A stretch of DNA of 64,000 nt from Sphingobium sp. WTD-1 (GCF_030128825.1 NZ_CP119127.1:602001-666000), one strand, 5' to 3'. Numbered from the stretch's first letter, positions 7,099 through 15,940 are shown. Translations and numbers: made by a program. The notes: generated by a model not told the origin, from the sequence alone.

Positions 7099-8133
7099 CT
7101 AAGTGCTGGCCGGCGCGATCGATGCGCGCTGCACCAGTTGATGGTCGAATATCTCGTCGCTGACGCGCATCCCACCCTTGCCGAGCGCGCCGATCAGGCA
7201 TTGGGTGGCGCGAAAGGCCATGTCCTCGACCGGCTGGCGGATCACGGTCAGCGGCGGCCACACGCGCGAGGCGAGGATGGTATCATCGAACCCGGTGACG
7301 CTCAGATCATGGGGCAGGGTCAGCCCCATCTGTCCGGCCTGGGCGATGACGCCCGCCGCCAGATCGTCGCTGCTGCACAGGATCGCGGTCGGCCGGTCGG
7401 GCCGGGCGAGCAGCGCCTGCGCCGCCGCCATGCCGGATGCATGGTCGAATGCGCTGTGCTCGACGATCAGGCTGTCGTCCACGCGCAGGCCGGTGTCCTG
7501 GAGGGCGGCGTAGAAGCCGTCGAGCCGGGCCGCGACCACGCTGTAATGATCGGGGCCGGCGACATAGGCGATGCGGCGATGGCCATCGGCGATGACACGC
7601 CGGGTCAGCGCTTCCATCGCCGCCTGATTGTCGATCCGCACCGTCGATATGCCCGATAGAGGCGTGCCGGTGGCGATCGCGGCGAAGGGCACGCCGAGCG
7701 CCGGCAATATCGCCGATCCGCTCAACTGCTCGGCAAAGGGCGGGATCAGCAGCAGTGCGTCGGCGCCGCTGCGCACCAGTTCCTGGGCAATGCGTTCGGC
7801 CTCGTCTAGCGTCACGCCATCGCCGTCGCGCAGGATCAGTTGCAGTCCATTGGCATTGGTCGCGCGCAGCGATCCGACCAGCACCGCATCGAGAAAGGGC
7901 GTGCGCCGGTTGCTGTAGATGAGGCCCACCGTCGTCGCCCGCGCCTTGGCCAGGCGCCGGGCGGCCAGATTGGGCACATAGCCCAGCTCCGCGATCGCCG
8001 CCTGCACCGTCGCGACCGTGGTCGCGCTGGCCCGGCCGGCGCCGTTGATGACGTTGGATACCGTCATCGCCGACACGCCGGCCCGTTCCGCCACGGCGCG
8101 GATCGTCACGCCATTTTCCCGCCGCCGGGCCAT
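7099..8133 (-). CDS. LacI-family transcriptional regulator
   Basis: A 344-residue sugar-responsive repressor. The N-terminal helix-turn-helix (VTIRAVAERAGVSAMTVSNVINGAGRAS, about 9-36) and hinge helix NLAARRLAKA match the family. A periplasmic-binding-protein-like effector domain follows (TTVGLIYSN..., SGADALLLIPP, PTAILCSSDDLAAGVI, DLSVTGFDDTILASRVWPPLT). It lies 73 bases downstream of the GMC dehydrogenase gene on the same strand. The dyad TTTACCGGTAAA at 15952-15963, in the divergent control region of the locus, is the best candidate operator: it has the central CG expected for LacI proteins. The inducer is presumably an oxidised or intact glycoside. Confidence 0.92.
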   Translation of the reverse strand: MARRRENGVTIRAVAERAGVSAMTVSNVINGAGRASATTVATVQAAIAELGYVPNLAARRLAKARATTVGLIYSNRRTPFLDAVLVGSLRATNANGLQLILRDGDGVTLDEAERIAQELVRSGADALLLIPPFAEQLSGSAILPALGVPFAAIATGTPLSGISTVRIDNQAAMEALTRRVIADGHRRIAYVAGPDHYSVVAARLDGFYAALQDTGLRVDDSLIVEHSAFDHASGMAAAQALLARPDRPTAILCSSDDLAAGVIAQAGQMGLTLPHDLSVTGFDDTILASRVWPPLTVIRQPVEDMAFRATQCLIGALGKGGMRVSDEIFDHQLVQRASIAPAST

Positions 8134-8206
8134 CAGAAGCTCATCCTCATGGCCCCTGATAGCCGGTTTTGCGGCGCAGCACAGCGTCGGGAGTGAGCCG
8201 CCCCTG

Positions 8207-9889
8207 TCAGACCCGGCCTGCCTTCATTTCCTTGACCGCATGGTCAACCGCACGAGCGGTCAGCGCCATGAAGGTCAGCGACGGATTGACGCAGGAGATG
8301 GACGCCATCTGCGCACCGTCGGTGACGAACAGATTGCTGGCATCATGCGCCTGGCTCCACTGGTTGAGCACCGATGCGCGCGGATCGGCACCCATGCGTG
8401 CGCCGCCCATTTCGTGGATGGCATCGCCCGGCACATGTTCGCGGACCGAACTGGTGACATTGGTCAGGCCGGCCGCACGCAGCATCTTTTCGCCCTGTTC
8501 GCGGGCATCGGCCATCATCCGCATCTCATTGTCGCGGAAGGTGACGTTGAACTGCATCAGCGGCATACCGAACCGGTCGGTCTTGTCGGCGCTCAGCGCG
8601 ACATAATTATCCTCATAGGGCAGGCATTCGCCAAAGGCGCCCATCTGGAATTTCCAGCCGCCATATTTGCGCATGCCCTGCTTCATCGATGCGCCGAAGC
8701 CGACCGGCTTGGACGGCTCGCGATAGGCGCCGCCCTGATAGCCATAGCCGCGCTTGAAGCCGACATCCTCGCTGTCGCCATTGTTGCGGAAGCGCGGGAC
8801 ATAGATGGCGCCGGGGCGGCGGCCATATTCGATGAACTCCTCCATGCCGGGGATGTCGCCCTTCACGCCGACGCGGAAGATATGGTCCATGACATAGCGG
8901 CCCAGCGTCCCGCTGCTGTCGAAATGGCTCTTGCCGCTGCCCGCCGGGCGCGAGTTCATCAGGATCTGGGTCGAGGCCAGGGCCGATGCGCACAGGAACA
9001 CCAGCCGCGCGGTCACGGTTTCGGCCTGCCCGGTCTTGGCATCGACGAAGCGCACGCCGCTGACCTTCTTGGTCGCCGGATCATAATCGAGGTTGGTGAC
9101 GACCGCGTCGGACCGCAAGGTCAGCCGCCCGGTTGCCCGCGCAGCCGGCAGGGTGACCGCCTGGGTCGAGAAATAGGCGCCGAAGGAGCAGCCATTGCCG
9201 CACTGGTTGCGCAGCTGGCATTTGGTGCGGTTCTGCTCGGGCTTGTCCTCGGTCATGTTGGACAGGCGCGCATTGATCATCTTGCGGCCGGGGAATTGCG
9301 TCTCCAGCCGCTGCTTCATCCATTTTTCCGCGATGTTCATCGGCATCGGCGGCTGGAACTCGCTGTCGGGCAGATAGGTGAGATTTTCGCGCGATCCCGA
9401 TACGCCGATATATTTTTCGACATAGCTGTACCAAGGGACCAGATCCTCATAGCGGATCGGCCAGTCGCCGCCGATGCCCTCGCGCTTGTTCGCCTCGAAA
9501 TCGGCCGGGCTCCAGCGGAAGCTCCAGCGGCCCCAGATCAGCGACTTGCCGCCAACCGCCGCGGGGCGGATCCAGTAGAATTTGCTGCCCGCGCCATAAT
9601 CATAGGGGTTCAGGCGGTCATTATTGTAGAAGGCCTGGTTGCTGGGGGCGACATAGCCATGCTGGGCGATGAAATAATCGCTCTGCTTGAGCGGGTCGGG
9701 CATGATGTTGCGGGCGGGCACCTCGTAAGCGGGCTTGCCGTCATAGGTATAATCCTCGCCATGTTCGACCATATGGCCGCGGTCGAGCATCAGCACCCGC
9801 AGCCCCTTTTCCGTCAATTCCTTGGCGGCCCAGCCGCCGCTGATGCCCGAACCGATGACGATCGCATCGTACCTGTCTGTCGAAGCCAT
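8207..9889 (-). CDS. GMC-family FAD dehydrogenase, probable glycoside 3-dehydrogenase
   Basis: A 560-residue GMC oxidoreductase. The FAD Rossmann motif IGSGISGGWAAKEL is at about 11-24. The substrate/FAD loop AAVGGKSLIWGRWSFR is at about 110-125. The C-terminal HEMGGARMG and NPSLT segments supply the usual catalytic His/Asn region. It lacks its own signal peptide, whereas the subunit-3-like partner encoded upstream has a twin-arginine-type leader. That fits Tat 'hitchhiker' export known for bacterial sugar dehydrogenases. A Cys cluster C-x5-C-x3-C at about 225-235 resembles the iron-sulfur region of FAD-glucose dehydrogenases. AGGAGAGGAC precedes ATG 9889. Context (DUF1080 hydrolase, cytochrome c, isomerases) points to C3 oxidation of glycosides. 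Confidence 0.85.
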   Translation of the reverse strand: MASTDRYDAIVIGSGISGGWAAKELTEKGLRVLMLDRGHMVEHGEDYTYDGKPAYEVPARNIMPDPLKQSDYFIAQHGYVAPSNQAFYNNDRLNPYDYGAGSKFYWIRPAAVGGKSLIWGRWSFRWSPADFEANKREGIGGDWPIRYEDLVPWYSYVEKYIGVSGSRENLTYLPDSEFQPPMPMNIAEKWMKQRLETQFPGRKMINARLSNMTEDKPEQNRTKCQLRNQCGNGCSFGAYFSTQAVTLPAARATGRLTLRSDAVVTNLDYDPATKKVSGVRFVDAKTGQAETVTARLVFLCASALASTQILMNSRPAGSGKSHFDSSGTLGRYVMDHIFRVGVKGDIPGMEEFIEYGRRPGAIYVPRFRNNGDSEDVGFKRGYGYQGGAYREPSKPVGFGASMKQGMRKYGGWKFQMGAFGECLPYEDNYVALSADKTDRFGMPLMQFNVTFRDNEMRMMADAREQGEKMLRAAGLTNVTSSVREHVPGDAIHEMGGARMGADPRASVLNQWSQAHDASNLFVTDGAQMASISCVNPSLTFMALTARAVDHAVKEMKAGRV

Positions 9890-9931
9890 GATGTCCTCTC
9901 CTGGAGTTTTCTGTCTTGAGGCAGGTGGGGG

Positions 9932-10780
9932 TCAGAAGCGCAGCGCGTGCAGCGTCTGGAAGCTCTTGGTGATGTCGGGAATATAGGGCGCGGGCGCCTG
10001 GTCATTCTCGACATAGAAATGCTGGACGCCGGCGATGGCATTGAGCTTGAAGATCGCGGCGAAATCGACCGTGCCGCTGCCGACCGAGGTCATGCTGCGG
10101 TCCGCGCGCATATCCTTCACATGGTAGGAATAGACGCGGCCGGCCAGGCTGCGGATCAGCGCCTGCGTATCCTGCCCGGCATAGATCGCCCAGTAGAGAT
10201 CCAGTTCGATCTTCACGAGGTCGGGGTCGCATGCCTTCACCAGCTGGTCGAACAGGCTGACGCCGTCCGGCTTGGTGGTGAATTCGAAATCATGATTATG
10301 ATAGGCAAAGCCCAGGCCCGCGGCCTTGAGCTGCGCACCGAAGCGGTTGATGTTGACCAGCGCGGCCTTCCACGCCTCCGCATTGCGATATTTGTCGACC
10401 ATATAGGGCAGGACCACGGTGCCCGCGCCCAGCGTTTTTGCCATCGCCACGCTGGCGTCGAACTTGTCGAGCAGCGCGTCATAGCCGATGTGCAGCGACG
10501 GGCAGGTGAGGCCCAGCCGGTCCATCGTGCTGCGGAGCAGCTTGTGATCCATGGCGTCATAGCCGCCACCGCCAAATTCGACCTCGCGATAGCCGACCTT
10601 GGCGACCTTCTCCAAGGTGGCGACCGGATCGGCGGCGAACAGCTCGCGCACGGTGTAGAGTTGCAGGCCGACGCTGGCGATCTTGCCGGAGGCCTTGGCG
10701 GCCTGCGCGGCGAAGGGGGAGGCAGCGAGGGCGGCCAGGCCGCCGGCGCCCAGCATCATGGAACGACGGTTGAGGTTCAT
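9932..10780 (-). CDS. Exported sugar isomerase/epimerase-like TIM-barrel protein
   Basis: A 282-residue xylose-isomerase-like TIM barrel (AP endonuclease family 2 superfamily) with a twin-arginine signal (NRRSMMLGAGG...AQA, cleavage near residue 27). Core features are VGLQLYTVRE, GYREVEFGG, LTCPSLHIG, FAYHNHDFEF, LVKIELDLYW and GRVYSYHVKD. The His/Glu/Asp residues in these strands are the usual metal ligands. Its ATG overlaps the stop of the subunit-3 gene (ATGA). Periplasmic relatives occur with glycoside 3-dehydrogenases. It may isomerise, epimerise or eliminate on the 3-keto sugar; the exact reaction cannot be read from sequence. Confidence 0.82.
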   Translation of the reverse strand: MNLNRRSMMLGAGGLAALAASPFAAQAAKASGKIASVGLQLYTVRELFAADPVATLEKVAKVGYREVEFGGGGYDAMDHKLLRSTMDRLGLTCPSLHIGYDALLDKFDASVAMAKTLGAGTVVLPYMVDKYRNAEAWKAALVNINRFGAQLKAAGLGFAYHNHDFEFTTKPDGVSLFDQLVKACDPDLVKIELDLYWAIYAGQDTQALIRSLAGRVYSYHVKDMRADRSMTSVGSGTVDFAAIFKLNAIAGVQHFYVENDQAPAPYIPDITKSFQTLHALRF

Positions 10781-11340
10781 GCGGAATAGACCTTGTTGAC
10801 CTGGGAATAGGGGAAGGCGCCGTTATATTCGCCCGGCACCGGCAGATATTCGCGTTCCTGGGTGATCCCGATCTCGGACGTGTAATAGCCCACGATCACC
10901 ATCTGCCTGAACGCCTCGAAAAACTCCTCGCCCTTGGGGATCTGGTCGTTCATCGCTAGGGTCAGCAGCGCGTCATGCTGCGCCGCCGATGCCTTGGTCG
11001 CGGGGATCTTGTAATCCTGCCAGCTGCGGGCATCGATTTCGGCGAGGCCGGCGATGATCGGATCGCGATCCTCCGCCACCGACCAGTCGGCCAGCAATTT
11101 CTCGATATAGGCGGGGACGCCGGCCTCGATCGCGCCGGGCGTGTCGGTCGCCGGCAATATGCGTTCGCACAGCGCGGTCATCAGCGCCCGCTGATCGGGC
11201 GTGAACAGTTGCAGGCTGGGCGCGCCCTGGTCGATCACGCCGGCGGCCGGCATCACCCCGGCGGCGCGCGCCAGCGGCGCGAACAGCCCGGCGCCGAACA
11301 TGGCGACCATGCCCGCCAGTGCATGTCTGCGGTCCATCAT
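10777..11340 (-). CDS. Gluconate 2-dehydrogenase subunit-3 family protein
   Basis: A 187-residue small subunit of the kind that partners GMC-type sugar dehydrogenases. It begins with a twin-arginine-type leader (MMDRRHALAGM, hydrophobic stretch, ARAAG). The family body follows: FTPDQRALMTALCERILPATDTPGAIEAGVPAYIEKLLADW, then GEEFFEAFRQMVIVGYYTSEIG near the C-terminus. It should help fold and export the catalytic GMC subunit encoded downstream, as in FAD-glucose and gluconate dehydrogenases. It is overlapped by ATGA at both ends, so it is tightly coupled to the DUF1080 and isomerase genes. Confidence 0.88.
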   Translation of the reverse strand: MMDRRHALAGMVAMFGAGLFAPLARAAGVMPAAGVIDQGAPSLQLFTPDQRALMTALCERILPATDTPGAIEAGVPAYIEKLLADWSVAEDRDPIIAGLAEIDARSWQDYKIPATKASAAQHDALLTLAMNDQIPKGEEFFEAFRQMVIVGYYTSEIGITQEREYLPVPGEYNGAFPYSQVNKVYSA

Positions 11341-12188
11341 TGTCCTGCTCCCTTCAGATCCTGTGCGATGGCTTCGTCCGGCAGCGGCCGGACCCAGATG
11401 TTGCGGAACGACACGGGGCTGTCATGATCCTGCAGCTGGATCGGCGCCTTGTCCCCATGGGCCTGATATTGGGCGATCGAACGCCATTTGGTGGCGCCCA
11501 GCATCGCCTGATGATTCTGCACCAGCACGCCGTTCAGCAGCGCGGTGACATAGGCGGGCCGGACCAGGCTGCCATCGGCGGCAAAGCGCGGCCGCTCGAA
11601 GATGATGTCATAGCTCTGCCATTCGCCTGGCTGGCGCGACGGGTTCACCAGCGGCGGTTTCCACGCATAGACCGATCCGACCGTGCCGTCGGCATAGGTT
11701 GGGTTCTGATAGCCATCCAGGATCTGCACTTCATAGCGCTGCATGAACCAGATGCCGCTATTGCCGCGATCCTGCGAGCTTTTGGTCGGCGGGTTGGGCG
11801 AACGAAATTCCAGATGCAGCTGGACGTCGCCAAATTCCTGCTTCGATATCAGGTTGTTCTCGCCGCCGCTCTGGCTGCGGGGCGGGATGGTCATGATCCC
11901 CTTTTCCAGCGTCCAGGGGCCGCGCTCACCGCGCCACGCGTCGAGCGACTTGCCGTCGAACAGGATGGTTGCGTCGGACGGTGCGCCGCCGGGCTGTGCC
12001 GCCGGGGTGACGACGGTGGGGGCGGGGCGATCGGGATCATGGACGTGCCAGTTGCCGCCGGGCAGGATCGGCGTGTCCTTGAAACCCAGCTTGCCAGGCT
12101 TGTCTTGCGCCTGCGCCGCTGTGCCCACCAGCAGAGCCGTGGCCAGCGCGATACCCGTCCCTGCAAAGCCTGTCGGGATGATTTTCAT
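11337..12188 (-). CDS. Exported DUF1080 protein, probable 3-keto-disaccharide hydrolase
   Basis: A 283-residue secreted protein with a Sec signal (hydrophobic core, AQAQ at about 25-28). The DUF1080/3-keto-disaccharide-hydrolase concanavalin-like jelly roll follows: ILFDGKSLDAWRG, WTLEKGIMTIPP, RGNSGIWFMQRYEVQILD, NPTYADGTVGSVYAWKPPLVNPSRQPGEWQSYDIIFE and a final VSFRNIWVRPL strand. Members of this family cleave glycosides after C3 oxidation by an elimination-type chemistry. Placement directly beside a GMC dehydrogenase and its small subunit supports that role. A strong AGGAGG precedes ATG 12188; the stop overlaps the next gene (ATGA). Confidence 0.87.
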   Translation of the reverse strand: MKIIPTGFAGTGIALATALLVGTAAQAQDKPGKLGFKDTPILPGGNWHVHDPDRPAPTVVTPAAQPGGAPSDATILFDGKSLDAWRGERGPWTLEKGIMTIPPRSQSGGENNLISKQEFGDVQLHLEFRSPNPPTKSSQDRGNSGIWFMQRYEVQILDGYQNPTYADGTVGSVYAWKPPLVNPSRQPGEWQSYDIIFERPRFAADGSLVRPAYVTALLNGVLVQNHQAMLGATKWRSIAQYQAHGDKAPIQLQDHDSPVSFRNIWVRPLPDEAIAQDLKGAGQ

Positions 12189-12206
12189 CCTCGTCCTCCT
12201 CTCATC

Positions 12207-13121
12207 CTATATTTGGTCGATCGCGCGATAGGCGGCGACCAGCCGATCCTCGCCCTCGCGTCCGGCCAGCGAATTGCCATGTTCCATACCGATCACGCCG
12301 CCATAATTGCGGCCCCGCAGCCAGCGGACGATATTGGCGTAGTTGATCTCGCCGGTGCCCGGTTCCTTGCGGCCGGGATTGTCGCCGAACTGGATATAGC
12401 CGACCTCCGCCCAGCAGGCCTCCAGCGTCGGGATCAGGTTCCCGGACTGGATCTGCTCATGATAGAGGTCCGCCAATATCTTGACGCCCTGACTGTTGGC
12501 GCCGCGCGCCACTGCATAGCCCTGGGCGATCGACTGCATATAGACGCCGGGATGGTTGATCCGGGTATTGAGCGGCTCCATCACCAGCGTCAGCCCGTGC
12601 GGCGCGACGATGTCGCCCGCACGGCGCATGCAATCGATGATCCGGCCGGTCTGGATATCGACCGGCACCTTGCGGTCCATGAAGCCGGTGACGACGGTCG
12701 CATGTTTCGCGTTGAGGCGCTTGGCGACCTCCACCGATGTGCGGATGTCGGCCAGGAAGGCTTCGCGTTCGGCATCGTCATTGCCGCCCAGTAGCGGACG
12801 GAACTCCGCCCATTTGGGCATGCTGGCGACGAACACGCCCATGGTCATGCCGCGCTGCGCCAGCGCCCTGGCCATGGCCTCCTGCTGTTCGACCGGACGC
12901 TTGCGCGCTTCATTATCCTCCCAGGCGCGAAAGCCCTGGTCGGCGGCATAGGCGATCTGCTCCAGCAATCCGCCCCGGCTGGCGAAGCTGCCTTCGTGTG
13001 GGGCGTAGCCGAGCGAGAAGCGGGCGGCATTGGAGGGGCCCTTGCCGGCCGCAGCGGCGATGGCGGGGGTGGCGGCAGCAGCGACGCCGGCGGCGATCAG
13101 GTTTCTGCGCGACAGCTTCAT
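12207..13121 (-). CDS. Exported hydroxypyruvate-isomerase-like TIM-barrel protein
   Basis: A 304-residue TIM-barrel of the sugar phosphate isomerase/epimerase (hydroxypyruvate isomerase-like) group, with a Tat signal (SRRNLIAAGVAAAATPAIAAA). Landmarks are FSLGYAPHEGSF, MTMGVFV, KHATVVTGFMDR, LTLVMEPLNTRINHPG (Glu metal ligand), VKILADLYHEQIQSGN (Asp/His) and EVGYIQFGDNPGRKEPGTGEINY. It differs clearly from the exported TIM-barrel at 9932, so the operon sends two distinct such enzymes to the periplasm. Its ATG overlaps the MFS stop codon. Substrate presumed to be a keto-sugar or its cleavage product. Confidence 0.83.
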   Translation of the reverse strand: MKLSRRNLIAAGVAAAATPAIAAAAGKGPSNAARFSLGYAPHEGSFASRGGLLEQIAYAADQGFRAWEDNEARKRPVEQQEAMARALAQRGMTMGVFVASMPKWAEFRPLLGGNDDAEREAFLADIRTSVEVAKRLNAKHATVVTGFMDRKVPVDIQTGRIIDCMRRAGDIVAPHGLTLVMEPLNTRINHPGVYMQSIAQGYAVARGANSQGVKILADLYHEQIQSGNLIPTLEACWAEVGYIQFGDNPGRKEPGTGEINYANIVRWLRGRNYGGVIGMEHGNSLAGREGEDRLVAAYRAIDQI

Positions 13122-14410
13122 GCCACGGCCTCCGCCCGGCGACCGGCGCGTCGGTCGGACAACCAGATCAGCCCGAAGACGACCAGCAGGATCAGCGGCA
13201 CGAAGGCGAGGCGGGCGAAGGATTGCGACGCGGCCGCATCCTCCACCGCGCGCAGCGCCGGTCCGGTCAGGCGGGTGAAGGCTTCCGGCCCACCGGCCAG
13301 TTCCACCTTGGCCTGGTCGAACATCTCGCCCAGCCGGGGGAGCACGAAGAAGCTGGCAAGCGCACCGGCAGAGCCGACCAGCCCCAGCGCCCAGGCGTCA
13401 CCGCGTGGATAACGTTCGGCCACCGACGCCAGCATCGTCGGCCACATCGCGCACACGCCCAGCCCCCAGACCGTGGAGGCGAGGATGGCGGAGGCAGGCG
13501 ACTGTGCCTGCGACAGCATGAACAGGCCGATCGCGGCGAGCAGGCTCGATACCCAGAGCAGGCCGGGGTTGGACAGGCGGCCGGCGATCCGCCCGGCAAA
13601 ATGACGGAACACGAACATCAGCGCGCTGACATAGACCAGCAGCAATATGCCGCGCATGCCGACCCGGTTGCTGAGCGCGACGTCAAGCCACTGGCCCGGT
13701 GCCAGTTCGGACGAGGCGGTCAGGAACATCGCGCCGAACCAGAGGAAGAAGCTGGGGCGACGGACCACCTCCAGCATCATGTCCTTCATCGCCCGGCTGC
13801 CGGCGGTGGCGGGCGGCGCGGGGAAGCGGGTGGTGGAGGCAATCAATACGACGCCGATGGCCGGGATATAGGCCAGCGCCATGATCGCCTGCCAGGGAAG
13901 CGCGGAGGCGAGGAACACGCCGGCAAGGCCGCCGACGATCAATCCGCCGGGATACCAGGCATGCAGCACGTTGAGGCGATGGGTCGTATCCTCGGGATAG
14001 AGGCGGGCGGTCAGCGGATTGATCGATGCTTCGGCAAAGCCCCAGCCGATGCCCGACAGCAGCATGCCCAGCCATACGAGGCGATAGACGGTCATGCCGG
14101 TGGCCATGCTGCCCGCACCCACGATCAGCGTCGTGCCGATCAGGAAGGCGATGCCGCAGCCGATCAGCACGCGGCGGATGCCGATCGTGTCGAGAAAGGC
14201 GCTGACGACGAAGACGGTGATGGAAAAGCCCAGGAAGGCCGATCCCAGCGCCGCGCCGATCATCTCGCCGGCCGCGATCGGGGCGATCGGGTCGATCCAT
14301 TCCGCCTTCAGGCTGCTCGCCACCGCCGCGCGGAGCGATGCGCTCATCGAGGCGGTGAACAGCGCCAGGACGCTCAGCCAGAAAAGTCTGTGCCGGTTAA
14401 TCGCCGTCAT
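13118..14410 (-). CDS. MFS transporter (sugar/keto-sugar uptake candidate)
   Basis: A 430-residue major facilitator with about 12 hydrophobic segments. It is of the fucose-permease-like (FucP/FGHS) kind: GSAFLGFSITVFVVSAFLDTIGIRRVLIGCG in the first half, then ASINPLTARLYP and LNVLHAWYPGGLIVGG motifs around helices 4-5. A GAGAGGAGCC Shine-Dalgarno precedes ATG 14410. It sits between exported and cytoplasmic isomerases and so most likely imports the sugar product made in the periplasm. The substrate is inferred only from context. Confidence 0.85.
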   Translation of the reverse strand: MTAINRHRLFWLSVLALFTASMSASLRAAVASSLKAEWIDPIAPIAAGEMIGAALGSAFLGFSITVFVVSAFLDTIGIRRVLIGCGIAFLIGTTLIVGAGSMATGMTVYRLVWLGMLLSGIGWGFAEASINPLTARLYPEDTTHRLNVLHAWYPGGLIVGGLAGVFLASALPWQAIMALAYIPAIGVVLIASTTRFPAPPATAGSRAMKDMMLEVVRRPSFFLWFGAMFLTASSELAPGQWLDVALSNRVGMRGILLLVYVSALMFVFRHFAGRIAGRLSNPGLLWVSSLLAAIGLFMLSQAQSPASAILASTVWGLGVCAMWPTMLASVAERYPRGDAWALGLVGSAGALASFFVLPRLGEMFDQAKVELAGGPEAFTRLTGPALRAVEDAAASQSFARLAFVPLILLVVFGLIWLSDRRAGRRAEAVA

Positions 14411-14478
14411 GTCGGCTCCTCTCCCTTTGGTCCCGCCGGCCTTCCGGTCAGGACATGTGTCGATCGTCGGTTGCGGCG

Positions 14479-15543
14479 TCAGCTGAGCCCCAGCCAGCGC
14501 CGGTTGTTGGCGGGATCACCGCCCCCTGCGAAATCGTCGAAGGCCCGTTCGGGCCGGCGGATCATGTGTGCCTCGATGAAGGGCGCGCCTTCGCGTGCGC
14601 CATCCTCGGGATGCTTCAGGCAGCATTCCCACTCCAGCACGGCCCAGCCGTCATAGCCATATTGGGTGAGGCGCGAGAATATGCCGGTGAAGTCGACCTG
14701 ACCGTCGCCCAGCGAGCGGAAGCGGCCGGGCCGGTCGATCCAGTCGACATAACCGCCATAGACGCCCGCGCGACCGGTCGGGTTGAACTCCGCATCCTTG
14801 ACGTGGAACATCCTGATGCGGTCATGATAGATGTCGATGAACTGCAGATAGTCCATCGCCTGCAGCACGAAATGGCTGGGATCATAGAGGATATTGGCGC
14901 GCTTATGGCCGCCGACCGCATCCAGGAAGCGCTCGAAGGTCAGGCCGTCATGCAGATCCTCGCCCGGATGCAGTTCGTAGCAGAGGTCGATCCCCTGTTC
15001 GTCGAACGCGTCCAGGATCGGGCGCCAGCGCTTCCCCAGTTCGGCGAACGCCTCTTCCACCAGACCCGCCGGCCGCTGCGGCCAGGGATAGACGAAGGGC
15101 CAGGCCAACGCGCCGGAGAAGGTCGCATGCGCCTTCAGCCCGAGCCGCCGGCTGGCCATAGCCGCCAGCTTGAGTTGCTCGACCGCCCAGGCCTGCCGCT
15201 CGGCCGGCTTGCCGCGCAGCTCGGCCGGCGCAAAAGCATCGAAGGCGGCATCATAGGCCGGATGGACCGCGACCAACTGGCCCTGCAAATGGGTCGACAG
15301 TTCCGAAATCTCGACCCCGGCCTCGCGGCAGCGACCGATCAGTTCGTCGCAATAATCCTGGCTTTCCGCCGCCAGCTTGAGGTCCATGCAGCGCGGATCA
15401 TTGCTGGGTACCTGAATGCCCTTATAGCCCGCCTGCGCCATCCAGCGCGCGGCATTGTCCAGATTGTCGAACGGGGCGGCATCACCCATGAACTGCGCCA
15501 GGAAGATGGCCGGGCCGCGCATCGCGCCCTTCGCCGCCGTCAT
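14479..15543 (-). CDS. Cytoplasmic sugar isomerase/epimerase TIM-barrel protein
   Basis: A 354-residue xylose-isomerase-like TIM barrel without a signal peptide, so cytoplasmic. Metal-ligand strands are visible: IDLCYELHPGEDLHD (Glu, His), RANILYDPSHFVLQ (Asp, His), IRMFHVKDAEF and the late WAVLEWECCLKHPEDGAREG. It is longer than the two exported TIM-barrels and differs in sequence. Its ATG overlaps the cytochrome c stop (ATGA). With the divergent Gfo/Idh gene it probably processes the imported keto-sugar. Confidence 0.84.
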   Translation of the reverse strand: MTAAKGAMRGPAIFLAQFMGDAAPFDNLDNAARWMAQAGYKGIQVPSNDPRCMDLKLAAESQDYCDELIGRCREAGVEISELSTHLQGQLVAVHPAYDAAFDAFAPAELRGKPAERQAWAVEQLKLAAMASRRLGLKAHATFSGALAWPFVYPWPQRPAGLVEEAFAELGKRWRPILDAFDEQGIDLCYELHPGEDLHDGLTFERFLDAVGGHKRANILYDPSHFVLQAMDYLQFIDIYHDRIRMFHVKDAEFNPTGRAGVYGGYVDWIDRPGRFRSLGDGQVDFTGIFSRLTQYGYDGWAVLEWECCLKHPEDGAREGAPFIEAHMIRRPERAFDDFAGGGDPANNRRWLGLS

Positions 15544-15920
15544 TTCACGCTCTTGAGATAGGTGATGATCGCGGCGCGCTTGGCCGGATCGGGCGTGGAA
15601 ATGGGCATGCGGCTACCGGGCACCTTCTTGGTCGGCGCGGCGAGATATTCGTCCAGCGCCTTCTCGTCCCATTTCAGCTTCGAAGCCTTGAGCGCGGGGG
15701 AATAGTTGAAGCCGGCCAGGGTGCCGGCGGTGCGGCCGACCACGCCGACCAGATTGGGGCCAAGGCCGCTCTTGCCGCCGGGCTGCACGCTGTGACAGGC
15801 GCGGCAGGCGTTGAAGGCCGGCGGCGCCGCTGGTGCGGTCTGCGCCTGGCTCGACATCGCGGGGATCATCACTGCGCCCGTTGCGAGCGCTACCAGGCCG
15901 AAGCCCATTACCCTGTGCAC
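15540..15920 (-). CDS. Class I cytochrome c (electron acceptor of the GMC dehydrogenase)
   Basis: A 126-residue mono-heme cytochrome c with an N-terminal signal (MGFGLVALATGAVM...SSQAQ). The heme site CRACH lies in FNACRACHSV, followed by GLGPNLVGVVGR. The axial Met is probably in PGSRMPIS, and the C-terminal helix is AAIITYLKSVK. GTG 15920 was chosen because GGAGAG lies about 7 bases upstream; an in-frame ATG at 15989 would put coding over the operator, and ATG 15908 is another option. It is the first gene of the minus-strand operon, so electrons from periplasmic glycoside oxidation probably flow through it to a terminal oxidase. Confidence 0.85.
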   Translation of the reverse strand: MHRVMGFGLVALATGAVMIPAMSSQAQTAPAAPPAFNACRACHSVQPGGKSGLGPNLVGVVGRTAGTLAGFNYSPALKASKLKWDEKALDEYLAAPTKKVPGSRMPISTPDPAKRAAIITYLKSVK

Positions 15921-15940
15921 CCTCGACTCTCCGTCTTGTC

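Noticed and set aside
8134..8206. Possible LacI operator (AGCCGGTTTT) between the GMC and lacI genes
   Set aside because: Only a half-resemblance to TTTACCGGTAAA with poor symmetry; not enough to call.
8018..9919. Open frame of 633 codons on the plus strand
   Set aside because: Antisense to the LacI and GMC dehydrogenase genes; no homology signal.
12737..14656. Open frame of 639 codons on the plus strand
   Set aside because: Antisense to the MFS and isomerase genes; composition is Arg/Gln/Gly-rich.
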